Notes: generated by a model not told the origin, from the letters alone. Positions 4,934-12,992 are shown, counted from the stretch's first letter. The stretch is DNA of 38,237 bases from Kineococcus rubinsiae (GCF_011839805.1 NZ_VWPY01000042.1:1-38237); one strand, 5' to 3'. A program made the numbers and translations.

Positions 4934-7748
4934 TGTGCGCCACGACCCCGCGGCGCACGCGGTCGACGGCCTCGCGCGCCGCCCGCCGCACGCCCTGGTC
5001 GGTGGCCGCGGCGGCGATCTGGTCGAGCAGGTCCACCAGCTGCTTGCAGCGGCGGACGAAGTCGCCCGCCGCGAGGTCGGCGTCGCGCAGCACCTCGTCG
5101 AGGCGGTGCCCCGACGCCCACCGGTGCACGGCCCACGCCAGCCCGGCGTCGGGCTCGCGGGTCACGGGGACCTTGTGGGCCTCCTCGCGGTCGGTCAGCT
5201 CGCTCCACCAGCGGGTGGTGGCGGCGATGGCGTCCTCCGCGCGGCGGGGCACGCGGTCGGCCTGACCGCCCTCGTCGCGCCGGGACTCGTTGATCAGCGC
5301 GGAGACCGCGGCGGCCAGGTTGGCGGCGTCCAGGCCGTCCCAGACGCCGTGGCGCAGGCACTGCGCGACGAGCAGGTCGGTCTCGGCGTTCAGCCGGCGC
5401 AGCGCGAGGCCCTCGGGGGTGACGGCCAGGCCGTCCGGGGTGAGGTAGCCGAGCTCGGCGAGGAGGTCGCAGACGCGGTCGAAGGTGCGGGCGATCGTGC
5501 CGGTCCGGCCCTCGACGCGGTGCTGCAGCTGCTGCGTGTCGCGGCGCAGCTTCTCCTCGCGCACGGCCCAGCGGGCGTGCTCCTCGCGGTCGGCGCAGCC
5601 GTGGCACGGGTGCGCGCGCAGGCGCTGGCGCAGCTCGGCGAGCGTCGCGTCCTCGTCGGCCCCGGAGGGGGGCCGGCGGCGGCGGGGGACGTCGCCGCCG
5701 CCCACGTCGGCGAGGGCGTTGCGCAGCGAGGAGACGAGGTCGCGGCGCTCCTGGGGGCTGCGCCAGTTGAAGCTCTTCGGCACCCGCACGCGGGCGACCG
5801 GGTCGACGACGGCCCCGAACTCGCTGCCGGAGATGGTGCGGACCTGCCGGTCCTGCGTGAGCACGCGCGGCGCGGGACCGTCGAAGCCCTTGCCGTCGGC
5901 GAGGTCGAGCACGACCGCGAACTGGGCGCGGCGGCCGCTGGGCAGCCGGATCACGTCGCCGGGGGTGAGCTTCTCCACCGACTGCGACGCCTCGGCGCGG
6001 CGCTCGGCGGCGCCCGCGCGCGAGAGCTCCCGCTCGCGGTCGCCGATGGCCTGGCGCAGCGCGAAGTACTCGCCGAAGTCGCCGAGGTGGCAGGTCATGG
6101 CCTCGCGGTAGCCGGCCAGGGCCTCCTGCTGGTGGCGGATCTGCTGGGCCTGCCCGACGACGGCCCGGTCGGCCTGGAACTGCGCGAACGACGTCTCGAG
6201 GATGTCGCGGGCGGCTTCGCGGCCGACCTGCTCGACGAGGTTGACGGCCATGTTGTACGTCGGGCGGAAGCTGGAGCGCAGCGGGAACGTGCGGCGCGAG
6301 GCGAGCCCGGCGACGGCCTCGGGGTCGGTGCCGGGGGCCCAAAGGACGACGGCGTGGCCCTCGACGTCGATGCCGCGCCGGCCCGCGCGGCCGGTGAGCT
6401 GGGTGTACTCCCCCGGCGTCACGTCGACGTGGGTCTGCCCGTTCCACTTCACGAGCCGTTCCAGCACGACGGACTTCGCGGGCATGTTGACGCCCAGCGC
6501 GAGCGTCTCGGTCGCGAAGACGGCCTTGACGAGGCCCGCCGCGAAGAGGTGCTCGACGGTCTCCTTGAACACGGGCAGCAGCCCCGCGTGGTGGGCGGCG
6601 AGGCCCCGCTCGAGGCCGTCCAGCCACTCCCAGTAGCCGAGCACGGCGAGGTCGGAGCTCGGGATCTCGGAGCAGCGCTCCTCGGCGAGGGCGCGGATGG
6701 TCCGCCCCTCCTCGGGGGTGGTCAGCCGCACGCCCCAGGCCAGGCACTGCTGGACGGCGGCGTCGCAGCCCGCCCGGCTGAAGATGAAGGTGATCGCCGG
6801 CAGGAGCCCCTGCCCGTTGAGCACCTCCAGGACCTGCGCGCGGCTGGCGGTGCCGCGCCGCGGGCCCTGCAGCCGGGTGCCGGAGTCGCTGCCGCCGCTG
6901 TGCGGGCCGCGCTGGTGCGCGCGGACCTCGCCGCGGCGGCGGCCGCGTCCGGAGGTGCTGGCGAGGCGGTCGGCGCGCAGCTGCTGGCGCGACATCGCGA
7001 CGAGCTCGGGGTTGACCACGGCGCCGGGGACCAGGGAGCCCTCGTCGCCGCCCAGCGGGTCGCCGTCGGGGTCGGTGAACAGGTCGTACAGGCGGGTGCC
7101 GACGGCCAGGTGCTGCCACAGCGGGACGGGCCGGTGCTCGGAGACGATGACGTCGGTGTGCCCGCGCACGGTGTCCAGCCAGGCGCCGAACTCCTCGGCG
7201 TTGCTCACGGTGGCCGACAGCGACGCCACCAGCACGTCGGCGGGCAGGTGGATGATCACCTCTTCCCAGACCGCGCCGCGGAAGCGGTCGGCGAGGTAGT
7301 GCACCTCGTCCATGACCACGTAGCCGAGGCCCTGCAGCAGCGAGGACCCCGCGTAGAGCATGTTGCGCAGCACCTCCGTCGTCATGACGACGACGGGGGC
7401 CTCGCCGTTGACGGAGTTGTCGCCCGTCAGGAGGCCGACGTTCGCGGCGCCGTGACGCTGCACGAGCTCGTTGTACTTCTGGTTCGACAGCGCCTTGATG
7501 GGCGTCGTGTAGAACGCCTTGCGGCCCGTCTGCAGCGCCAGGTGCACGGCGAACTCGCCCACGACCGTCTTGCCGGCCCCCGTGGGGGCCGCGACGAGCA
7601 CCCCGCGGCCGGCCTCGAGGGCCTCGCAGGACTGCACCTGGAACGGGTCCAGGTCGAAGCCGAGGGTGGCCGCGAAGGCCGCCAGCTGGGTCTGTGAGGC
7701 CACGCTGCGGCGGCGTGCCGCCGCGTAGCGTTCGGCAGGGCTCGCCAT
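4920..7748 (-). CDS. helY: Ski2/Mtr4-like DEAD/DEAH-box RNA helicase HelY
   Basis: A 942-residue superfamily 2 helicase. Motif I APTGAGKT is at 54-61, motif II DEVH at 147-150, motif III SAT at 178-180, and motif VI is the LTGRAGRRGID segment. The C-terminal third has the helical architecture of the Ski2/Mtr4 group (Rv2092c, helY, in M. tuberculosis). A basic Arg/Gly-rich stretch at about 266-303 joins the two RecA-like domains and may bind RNA. Its role is probably RNA unwinding or turnover; no bacterial function is firmly known to me. ATG 7748 has TAGGGT 6 nt upstream, suggesting its own leaderless transcript, although the tatA-tatC-dagK group lies directly upstream and could read through. 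The strand opposite this gene carries a very long open frame that is only a GC-driven shadow. Confidence 0.92.
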   Translation of the reverse strand: MASPAERYAAARRRSVASQTQLAAFAATLGFDLDPFQVQSCEALEAGRGVLVAAPTGAGKTVVGEFAVHLALQTGRKAFYTTPIKALSNQKYNELVQRHGAANVGLLTGDNSVNGEAPVVVMTTEVLRNMLYAGSSLLQGLGYVVMDEVHYLADRFRGAVWEEVIIHLPADVLVASLSATVSNAEEFGAWLDTVRGHTDVIVSEHRPVPLWQHLAVGTRLYDLFTDPDGDPLGGDEGSLVPGAVVNPELVAMSRQQLRADRLASTSGRGRRRGEVRAHQRGPHSGGSDSGTRLQGPRRGTASRAQVLEVLNGQGLLPAITFIFSRAGCDAAVQQCLAWGVRLTTPEEGRTIRALAEERCSEIPSSDLAVLGYWEWLDGLERGLAAHHAGLLPVFKETVEHLFAAGLVKAVFATETLALGVNMPAKSVVLERLVKWNGQTHVDVTPGEYTQLTGRAGRRGIDVEGHAVVLWAPGTDPEAVAGLASRRTFPLRSSFRPTYNMAVNLVEQVGREAARDILETSFAQFQADRAVVGQAQQIRHQQEALAGYREAMTCHLGDFGEYFALRQAIGDRERELSRAGAAERRAEASQSVEKLTPGDVIRLPSGRRAQFAVVLDLADGKGFDGPAPRVLTQDRQVRTISGSEFGAVVDPVARVRVPKSFNWRSPQERRDLVSSLRNALADVGGGDVPRRRRPPSGADEDATLAELRQRLRAHPCHGCADREEHARWAVREEKLRRDTQQLQHRVEGRTGTIARTFDRVCDLLAELGYLTPDGLAVTPEGLALRRLNAETDLLVAQCLRHGVWDGLDAANLAAAVSALINESRRDEGGQADRVPRRAEDAIAATTRWWSELTDREEAHKVPVTREPDAGLAWAVHRWASGHRLDEVLRDADLAAGDFVRRCKQLVDLLDQIAAAATDQGVRRAAREAVDRVRRGVVAHTSLT

Positions 7749-7754
7749 GCCGCG

Positions 7755-7760
7755 ACCCTA
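7755..7760 (-). promoter_or_regulatory. -10 element of helY
   Basis: TAGGGT ends 6 nt before ATG 7748 on the minus strand; no -35 consensus and no ribosome binding site lie in between. Confidence 0.5.
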
Positions 7761-7818
7761 CGTCAGGGCGTCGGCCCTCTGCCCGTCGGCGCCGTCCGTG
7801 CCCGGGAGGCGGCGGTGC

Positions 7819-8730
7819 TCAGGCGAGGACCCGCAGCGCCCCGGGCACGACCTCGCACGTGACGGGCAGGCGGCCGGTGGGCTCGCCGTCGGCGTGCGGG
7901 CGGGGGGCGGCGGAGCCCTCCCGCAGCTCCAGGCGCACGGTGCGCGCGCGGTGCACGTGCACGGCGGGGTGGTCGAGGTGGCGCCCGGAGCGCACGCGCG
8001 GGAACACCGTCAGGGCGCGGTGGGCGGGCAGCCGGTCGACGACGACGACGTCGAGGAGGCCGTCGGCGGGGTCGGCGTGCGGCGCCATCTGCAGGCCACC
8101 GCCGTAGGAGCGGGTGTTGGCGACCGCCACGAGGAGGGCGTCGACGTCGAGGACCCGCTCCCCGTCGAGGACGACGCGCAGCGCGATCGAGCGCACGCGC
8201 GCGAGCTCGGCGACGGCCGCGAGGGTGTAGCGGGAGGGCCCCGACGGCCACCGCCAGGCGTTGGCGCGCTCGTTGATGAGGGCGTCGACCCCCGAGGCCA
8301 GGATGCTGACGAACCAGCCGTCACCCTCCGCGGTGCGCACGCGCACGGCGTCCACGGTGCGGGCCCGGTCCTCGCGCAGGGCGGTGGAGACCCGCTGGAC
8401 AGCGAGGGCGGGGTCGCCCAGCTCCAGGTCGAGGCCGCGCGCGATGTCGTTGCCGGTGCCCGCGGGGACGATGCCGAGCGCGGTGCCCGTGCCGGCGACG
8501 GCCTCGACGGCCGCGTGGACGAGGCCGTCCCCGCCGACCACGACGACGGCCTCGAGGTCGTGCACCTCCGCGGCGAGGCGCGCGCGGGCGTCCGCGAGGT
8601 CGGCCCCGGTGAGGTCGACCACCGGGTGGCCGAGCTGGCGCAGCGCACCCAGCGCCCGGCGGCCCGCGGCACGGCCTGCCCCGCGACCCGCCGTCGGGTT
8701 CACGAGGAGGCCGACACGGCCCCGGTCCAC
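7819..8730 (-). CDS. Diacylglycerol kinase-like lipid kinase (DagK/YegS family)
   Basis: A 303-residue protein of the DagK/YegS/sphingosine kinase family, which phosphorylates a membrane lipid alcohol with ATP. The nucleotide-binding motifs are clear: NPTAGRG at 11-17, GGDG at 66-69 and PAGTGND at 89-95. The C-terminal beta-sandwich carries GGGLQMAPHADPADG, the usual lipid-side motif. No membrane segment is present, so it probably works peripherally at the membrane. The GTG start lies only 12 nt after the tatC stop, with GGAG very close to the start, so it is likely the last cistron of the tatA-tatC unit. Diacylglycerol is the likeliest substrate by family, but the sequence alone does not fix it. 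Confidence 0.85.
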   Translation of the reverse strand: MDRGRVGLLVNPTAGRGAGRAAGRRALGALRQLGHPVVDLTGADLADARARLAAEVHDLEAVVVVGGDGLVHAAVEAVAGTGTALGIVPAGTGNDIARGLDLELGDPALAVQRVSTALREDRARTVDAVRVRTAEGDGWFVSILASGVDALINERANAWRWPSGPSRYTLAAVAELARVRSIALRVVLDGERVLDVDALLVAVANTRSYGGGLQMAPHADPADGLLDVVVVDRLPAHRALTVFPRVRSGRHLDHPAVHVHRARTVRLELREGSAAPRPHADGEPTGRLPVTCEVVPGALRVLA

Positions 8731-8742
8731 GCTCCGGTCAGC

Positions 8743-9564
8743 TCAGAGGGGGCTGGCGGCGTCGTCGTCGAGCTTGGAGTAGTCGTCCTGCGGGGCGTTG
8801 CGCACCCGGCGCCGGTCGTTCATGACGCAGATGAAGATGGCGACGCCGAACAGCACGATCATCGGGCAGGCCATGACGATCATCGTCAGGGCGTCCGGCG
8901 TCGGGGTGAAGACGGCCGAGAACAGGAAGCAGAGGAAGACGACGATGCGCCACTGCTTCAGCACCGCGGCACCCGGCAGCAGGCCGATGAAGTTCAGCGC
9001 GACGAGCAGCACCGGCACCAGGAAGGCGATGCCGAAGGCCAGCAGCAGCCGCATGACGAACGACAGGTAGCTGGGGGCGTCGATGTAGTTGAAGGCGCTG
9101 TTCGGCGTGAACTGCTGGATCAGCTTCATCGTGGTCGGGAGGATGTACCAGGCCAGGCCCATGCCGGCGAGGAACAGGGGCACCCCGACCGACACGAAGC
9201 CGACGGCGTAGCCGCGCTCCTTGCGGGTCAGGCCCGGGGTGATGAAGGCCCAGAGCTGGTAGATCCACACCGGGCTGGAGACGATGAGCCCCACCCACAG
9301 CGCACCCTTGAACTGGATGTCCAGGGGGCTGACGGCACCGGCGAAGTTCAGCCCGCCCCGGCCGCCGAGGCTGTTGAACGGCCTCTCGAGCGCGGGGAGG
9401 ATCAGGTTCGGCCACAGCCACCAGCCACCGGCGGCACCCAGCACGACGCCGATGGCGGCGCGGAAGAGCCGCTTGCGCAGCTCGTCGAGGTGCTCGCGCA
9501 GCGGCATCCGCCCCTCGGGGTCCTTGGGGTTCTTCCGCCGCCGGAACGTCGTCGTGACAGCCAC
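8743..9564 (-). CDS. tatC: Sec-independent protein translocase TatC
   Basis: TatC is the membrane receptor of the twin-arginine export pathway and binds signal peptides of folded substrates. The 273-residue protein shows the N-terminal cytoplasmic signature HLDELRKRL (25-33), six hydrophobic segments, the loop QLWAFITPGLTRKER and the late signature SAVFTPTPDALTMIVMACPM split over the fifth and sixth segments. The C-terminal tail is acidic. GTG 9564 is preceded by GAGG at about 8 nt. It follows tatA by 29 nt and is followed closely by the lipid kinase, so the three are probably one transcript. No tatB gene is visible in the window; in actinobacteria it usually lies elsewhere. Confidence 0.95.
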   Translation of the reverse strand: MAVTTTFRRRKNPKDPEGRMPLREHLDELRKRLFRAAIGVVLGAAGGWWLWPNLILPALERPFNSLGGRGGLNFAGAVSPLDIQFKGALWVGLIVSSPVWIYQLWAFITPGLTRKERGYAVGFVSVGVPLFLAGMGLAWYILPTTMKLIQQFTPNSAFNYIDAPSYLSFVMRLLLAFGIAFLVPVLLVALNFIGLLPGAAVLKQWRIVVFLCFLFSAVFTPTPDALTMIVMACPMIVLFGVAIFICVMNDRRRVRNAPQDDYSKLDDDAASPL

Positions 9565-9593
9565 GGTCTAGACCTCGCGGGGGGTGAGGAGAG

Positions 9594-9869
9594 TCAGCGG
9601 TCGCGGGAGGCGCTCGACGGCTCGCCGTCGTGCGTGCCGCTCACGTGGCCGTTGACGGAGCCGTCGACGTCGCGGCGGACGACCTTGCCGGTGATCGGCT
9701 GGGCCGGCTCGTCGACCTCGTCGTCCTTCTGCATCTCCTTGACCTCGCTCTTGAAGATGCGCAGCGAGCGGCCCAGGCCGCGGGCGGCGTCGGGCATCCG
9801 CTTCGCGCCGAAGAGCAGCATGAGGACGACGACGAGAACGATGACGTGCCAAGGCTTGAGGGCGCCCAT
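9594..9869 (-). CDS. tatA: Twin-arginine translocase subunit TatA
   Basis: A 91-residue single-pass membrane protein that forms the translocation path with TatC. A short N-terminal periplasmic piece is followed by a transmembrane helix (about 7-20), the conserved hinge [14 protein letters not shown] (20-33), an amphipathic helix (to about 47) and a charged variable tail. GGAGG lies 11 nt before ATG 9869. It starts 6 nt after the stop of an upstream small membrane-protein gene and is followed by tatC. Confidence 0.95.
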   Translation of the reverse strand: MGALKPWHVIVLVVVLMLLFGAKRMPDAARGLGRSLRIFKSEVKEMQKDDEVDEPAQPITGKVVRRDVDGSVNGHVSGTHDGEPSSASRDR

Positions 9870-9875
9870 GGTTGC

Positions 9876-10247
9876 TCATACCTCCAGAGGGGGACGTTGC
9901 TCGAGCATCGTACGTCCATCCCCGGGCCCGCGGGCGTCACGCGCCCCGATCGGCCAGTCGAGCCAGCGGCGCAGCTCCGCCTCGGCGGCGCGCAGGCCCC
10001 CGAGGGCGGCGGGGAGGTGCACACCCGGTGCCTCGGAGGTGACGGGCCGTCCCGTGGGGCCGGAGCCGTCGACGGGACCCGTGCTGTCGTCGCGACCCGT
10101 GGCGGCGCTGACGCGGGCGAGCTGCTCCGAGGCCGCGGCCAGCTCCCGCAGCAGCGCGAGGGCGGCCTTCACGTCGCGGCGCACGAGGAGCCCGAGGACC
10201 GCCAGGGCGGCGAGGCCCAGGACGGTCCACACGAGGGCCCACAGCAC
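9876..10247 (-). CDS. Small single-pass membrane protein of unknown function, first gene of the tat cluster
   Basis: A 123-residue protein that I do not recognise as a named family. It begins with a hydrophobic helix (about residues 2-23, VLWALVWTVLGLAALAVLG in part) followed by an Ala/Leu-rich helical stretch (about 28-50) that could form a coiled coil. A Gly/Pro/Ser-rich linker comes next, and then a short helical segment around LRAAEAELRRWLDW. The topology suggests an N-in or N-out anchor with a cytoplasmic or surface helix, somewhat like DUF948-type proteins; that comparison is only structural. GTG 10247 has TAGGGT 7 nt upstream, and the stop lies 6 nt from tatA, so it probably leads the tatA-tatC-dagK transcript. 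Third codon positions are strongly GC, supporting a real gene. Confidence 0.6.
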   Translation of the reverse strand: MLWALVWTVLGLAALAVLGLLVRRDVKAALALLRELAAASEQLARVSAATGRDDSTGPVDGSGPTGRPVTSEAPGVHLPAALGGLRAAEAELRRWLDWPIGARDARGPGDGRTMLEQRPPLEV

Positions 10248-10254
10248 GGTCGGG

Positions 10255-10260
10255 ACCCTA
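10255..10260 (-). promoter_or_regulatory. -10 element of the small-membrane-protein/tatA/tatC unit
   Basis: TAGGGT ends 7 nt before GTG 10247. The corresponding -35 position (about 10278-10283) falls inside the first copy of a 17-bp tandem repeat. Confidence 0.5.
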
Positions 10261-10273
10261 CCCGGGTCCGGCC

Positions 10274-10324
10274 GTGCGGGTCGTGCGGTGGTGCGGGTCG
10301 TGCGGTGGTGCGGGTCGTGCGGTG
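10274..10324. repeat. Three perfect 17-bp tandem repeats
   Basis: The unit GTGCGGGTCGTGCGGTG is repeated exactly three times at 10274-10290, 10291-10307 and 10308-10324. It lies between the stop of the double-CxxC gene (10331) and the -10 of the tat cluster. Perfect copies outside coding sequence suggest recent slippage expansion and likely variation in copy number. Confidence 0.9.
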
Positions 10325-10330
10325 GGCGGG

Positions 10331-10669
10331 TCAGCGCACCGAGCGCTGGCCGCGGCCCGCGAGGGAGGCGAGGTCGTCGCAGGAGTCGAGGACCAGGGCG
10401 AAGTCGAGGACGTCGTCCCACGCGATGGTGGAGCCGAGCTTCTCCTCCATGGCCTCGGCCGGGATGACCCAGCGCTCGACGGACACGCCGCCGGAGACGA
10501 GCAGCGCGACGACGTCCTCGCCCGCGGGCTTGCGGACCTCGTCGGTGCACTGGGGGCAGTCGAAGGCGTAGAACGAGCGGTCCTTCACGGAGCAGACCAC
10601 CAGGCGAACCTGCTTGGGGGTGAGCTCGACGTCGCCGCAGCAGGGGCAGGAAGCCTTGATGGTGGTCAT
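10331..10669 (-). CDS. Conserved small protein with two CxxC motifs (probable zinc ribbon)
   Basis: A 112-residue protein that I do not recognise by name. Cys8-x2-Cys11 (SCPCCG) and Cys38-x2-Cys41 (FDCPQC) would make a four-cysteine zinc site. The second half is acidic and helical, with the pattern WDDVLDFALVLDSCDDL. It may be a small regulatory or adaptor protein. ATG 10669 was chosen over the upstream GTG because AGAGG lies about 9 nt upstream and the conserved-looking MTTIKASCPCCG begins there. The gene has its own promoter with a TTGACG -35 box and an apparent leader of about 87 nt, unlike most genes here. It lies between the pafBC terminator and the tat cluster. Confidence 0.7.
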   Translation of the reverse strand: MTTIKASCPCCGDVELTPKQVRLVVCSVKDRSFYAFDCPQCTDEVRKPAGEDVVALLVSGGVSVERWVIPAEAMEEKLGSTIAWDDVLDFALVLDSCDDLASLAGRGQRSVR

Positions 10670-10762
10670 CGTCGTGCACCTCTCGTCCGGGGTTGGACAG
10701 CTGTTCCGCCGTCCGACACCCACTGCTTCGGCACGACCACCGGATCCCTTGAACGACTGCGG

Positions 10763-10790
10763 ACCCTGTTCCCACAGCGTGTCACGTCAA
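10763..10790 (-). promoter_or_regulatory. Promoter of the double-CxxC gene (-35 TTGACG, -10 CAGGGT)
   Basis: On the minus strand TTGACG (10790-10785) and CAGGGT (10768-10763) are separated by 16 nt, giving a start near 10756. It is one of only two recognisable -35/-10 pairs in the window. Confidence 0.45.
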
Positions 10791-10816
10791 GACCACAGCC
10801 GGTGGGAAATGGTGCA

Positions 10817-10877
10817 CCCGAACGGGTCGGGGCCCCCTGGACGGCCGCCTGCCCGGGCCCCCGCTAGGCCGTTCGGG
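10817..10877 (-). terminator. Long-range hairpin after pafC
   Basis: CCCGAACGG (10817-10825) and CCGTTCGGG (10869-10877) form a 9-bp stem starting about 16 nt after the pafC stop. Inner GGGGCCC/GGGCCCC segments can extend the fold. It is a likely transcription stop between pafBC and the next gene. Confidence 0.5.
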
Positions 10878-10893
10878 GCGGTCCGCAGGCCCC

Positions 10894-11907
10894 TCAGGCC
10901 CCGTCGGACTCCGTGGCGTAGCCGCCGAGGGCGGCCAGGGCCGCCTCCCGGACCTCCACGCCGAGCCAGCCCGGGTCCACGACGCGGGCCCCGGCGCCCA
11001 GGCGCAGCAGGAGCCGGCGCACCCAGCGCGTGTCCGCGGTGCGCAGCCGCACCCGCAGCTGCGCCTCCTCCCAGGCGTCCTCCGGCGCCGCCTCGACGGC
11101 CTCCACCGGGTAGTAGTCGACGACCCAGGCCGCGCGGGCGGCCAGGTCGATCGTCACCACGAGGTCGTCGGGGCTGGGGCGGAACAGGTCGGAGTCGACG
11201 TCGCGCTGCTCGGCCTGCGGCGGCGGCGTCCCGTCGGCGTCCAGGACGGTGGCGGCCTCGATGCGGTCGACCCGGAACAGGCGCACGCCCTCGCTGCGGT
11301 GGCACCAGGCTTCCAGGTACCAGCGCCCGTCGACGCTGAGCAGGCGCATCGGGTCCACGTCGCGCTCGGTGCGCTCGTCGCGCGAGGGCACCAGGTAGGT
11401 CAGGTGCAACCGGCGGTGCTCGCGCAGCGCGGTGCGGGCCGTGGCCAGCGCCTGCTCCCCCGCGGCCTCGCCGAGCACCGAGCCGGCCACGCGCACGTCG
11501 ACGGCGACGCTGTCGGCGGCCGCGGCCGCCTCCCCCGCCGCCTGCGAGAGCTTGGCCAGCGCCCCGTCCAGGGCCTCGCGGTCGTGCAGGCCGGGCACCT
11601 CGGCCAGGGTCCGCAGCCCGACGAGCAGCGCGACGGCCTCGTCGACCGCGAGCCGCGACGGGCGCGCGATGGCGTCGGCGTTGGAGAGGTAGACGTAGCC
11701 GGAGTCCCACTGGGCGTCGATGAGGTCGTCCGGCAGGTGCCCGGGCGTGCCGCACACGAACAGCAGCTCGAGGTCGTGGACGAGGTCGTCGGTGGACAGC
11801 CCGAAGTGCTCCGCCGCCTCCGTCAGCGCGATGCCCTGGTGGGTCAGCAGGTAGGGCACCTCGGCGAGCAGCCGGGACAGCCGCTCGGTGGACGCGCGGC
11901 CGCTCAC
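10894..11907 (-). CDS. pafC: WYL-domain transcriptional regulator PafC
   Basis: PafC pairs with PafB as the activator of the LexA-independent DNA-damage response in actinobacteria. The 337-residue protein has an N-terminal winged-helix segment (about 5-70), a helical linker, a WYL domain with GRWYLEAWCHR around Trp196-Tyr197-Leu198, and a C-terminal WCX-type segment. The GTG start overlaps the pafB stop by 4 nt (GTGA), so the two are translationally coupled and one transcript. The genes lie downstream of the Pup ligase gene and two FKBP genes, the order common to many actinobacteria, although they are transcribed separately here. Confidence 0.92.
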   Translation of the reverse strand: MSGRASTERLSRLLAEVPYLLTHQGIALTEAAEHFGLSTDDLVHDLELLFVCGTPGHLPDDLIDAQWDSGYVYLSNADAIARPSRLAVDEAVALLVGLRTLAEVPGLHDREALDGALAKLSQAAGEAAAAADSVAVDVRVAGSVLGEAAGEQALATARTALREHRRLHLTYLVPSRDERTERDVDPMRLLSVDGRWYLEAWCHRSEGVRLFRVDRIEAATVLDADGTPPPQAEQRDVDSDLFRPSPDDLVVTIDLAARAAWVVDYYPVEAVEAAPEDAWEEAQLRVRLRTADTRWVRRLLLRLGAGARVVDPGWLGVEVREAALAALGGYATESDGA

Positions 11908-12992
11908 GGCTGCTCCCGCAGCCCCGCGGCGCCGCGCAGGCGCCGCACGACGGCCTCGCGCAGCTCCGGCGGGTCGAGGACGACGACGTCGGCGCCGTAG
12001 CCCGCGAGCTCGTCGGCGGAGGTCTCGACGTCGGCGACGTCGAGCAGGACCTCGTCGTGGCTGGCGTCCGCCCCGTGCCCCGGGTGGACCCCGGTGGCGC
12101 GCCGGCGCAGGGCGAGCCCCGTGCCGCTGCGCACCCGCAGGCGGGCGGGCCGGGCGACGGGCGCGCTGACCGAGCCCGCGACGATCTCGCGGGGGTCGAT
12201 GCCCGCGGGCACCGCGTACGAGCCGGGCCGCCCGTCGCGGCGCACGGCCGAGGACACCCGGGAGAGCCGGAAGACGCGGACGGCCCCGCGGTCGCGGTCG
12301 TGCCCGACGAGGTACCAGCGCCCGTGCCAGCTGACGATGGCCCACGGCTCGACGTGGCGGGTGCTGGGCTCCGCGCCGGAGCGGCGGTACTCGAAGGTCA
12401 CGGGCGTGCGGTCGCGCGTCGCGGCGTACAGCGGGTCGAAGGCGGGCTCGCTCGTGCGCACGCGCGGCTCCAGCCCCACCAGCGAGCTCTCGTCGGGCTC
12501 CACCCCGAGGCTGCGCAGCTTCACCAGCGCCCGCGTCGCGGGCCCGGCCAGGCTCGCCTGCTGCCACACCCGGCTCGCCAGCGACAGCACGGCCAGCTCC
12601 CCCGGCGTGAACGTGATCTCGGGCAGCGCGTAGGCGTCCCGGTCGATCTTGTAGCCGGCCTCGTCGTCGAACAGCGGGTCCTCCCCGCCCATGACCAGCG
12701 GCACGCCCAGCTCGCGCAGGTCCTCCTTGTCGCGCTCGAACATCCGCTCGAAGGCCTGCGTCGTGGCGCAGTCGGCGTACTGGGGCACGGCCTCGCGGAT
12801 CTGCTGCTTGGTGAGCCAGCGGCGCGTGGCCGACAGGGCGATGACGAGGTTCAGCAACCGCTCCGTGCGCCGGCCGCCCGAGACCGCGGGCGCCTTCGCG
12901 GGCAGCGTCCTCGCGGGGGCCGCCGCCGCGCTCCGGCCCGCCGCGCGGGCCCTCGTCGCCGGGGTCCCCCCGTTCGCATCCGCCACGGTCAC
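11904..12992 (-). CDS. pafB: WYL-domain transcriptional regulator PafB
   Basis: A 362-residue partner of PafC in the PafBC regulator, whose WYL domains are thought to sense a DNA-damage-linked ligand. An Ala-rich, probably disordered N-terminus (1-38) precedes the winged-helix domain (about 40-120, RRTERLLNLVIALSATRRWL in part). The WYL domain (about 185-260) has HGRWYLVGHDRDRG around Trp226-Tyr227-Leu228, and a C-terminal WCX segment follows. The start is uncertain: TAGCGT (12996-13001) is only 3 nt from GTG 12992 but 9 nt from GTG 12986, so translation may begin at the second GTG. No copy of the PafBC-type -35 motif was seen upstream, so autoregulation is not evident. Confidence 0.92.
   Translation of the reverse strand: MTVADANGGTPATRARAAGRSAAAAPARTLPAKAPAVSGGRRTERLLNLVIALSATRRWLTKQQIREAVPQYADCATTQAFERMFERDKEDLRELGVPLVMGGEDPLFDDEAGYKIDRDAYALPEITFTPGELAVLSLASRVWQQASLAGPATRALVKLRSLGVEPDESSLVGLEPRVRTSEPAFDPLYAATRDRTPVTFEYRRSGAEPSTRHVEPWAIVSWHGRWYLVGHDRDRGAVRVFRLSRVSSAVRRDGRPGSYAVPAGIDPREIVAGSVSAPVARPARLRVRSGTGLALRRRATGVHPGHGADASHDEVLLDVADVETSADELAGYGADVVVLDPPELREAVVRRLRGAAGLREQP

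Noticed and set aside
4476-7697. A 1073-codon plus-strand open frame opposite helY, and similar long antisense frames opposite most genes.
   Set aside because: They are products of extreme GC content: stop codons are rare in shadow frames. Their proteins are low-complexity and repeat no known motif.
10274-10324. Tandem repeats considered as a CRISPR array.
   Set aside because: The 17-bp units are directly adjacent with no spacers, and no cas gene is present.
10697-10709. Near-palindrome GGACAGCTGTTCC as a LexA/SOS box.
   Set aside because: Only about 8 of 12 positions match the actinobacterial consensus, and the core GAAC-N4-GTTC is broken, so it is too weak to call.
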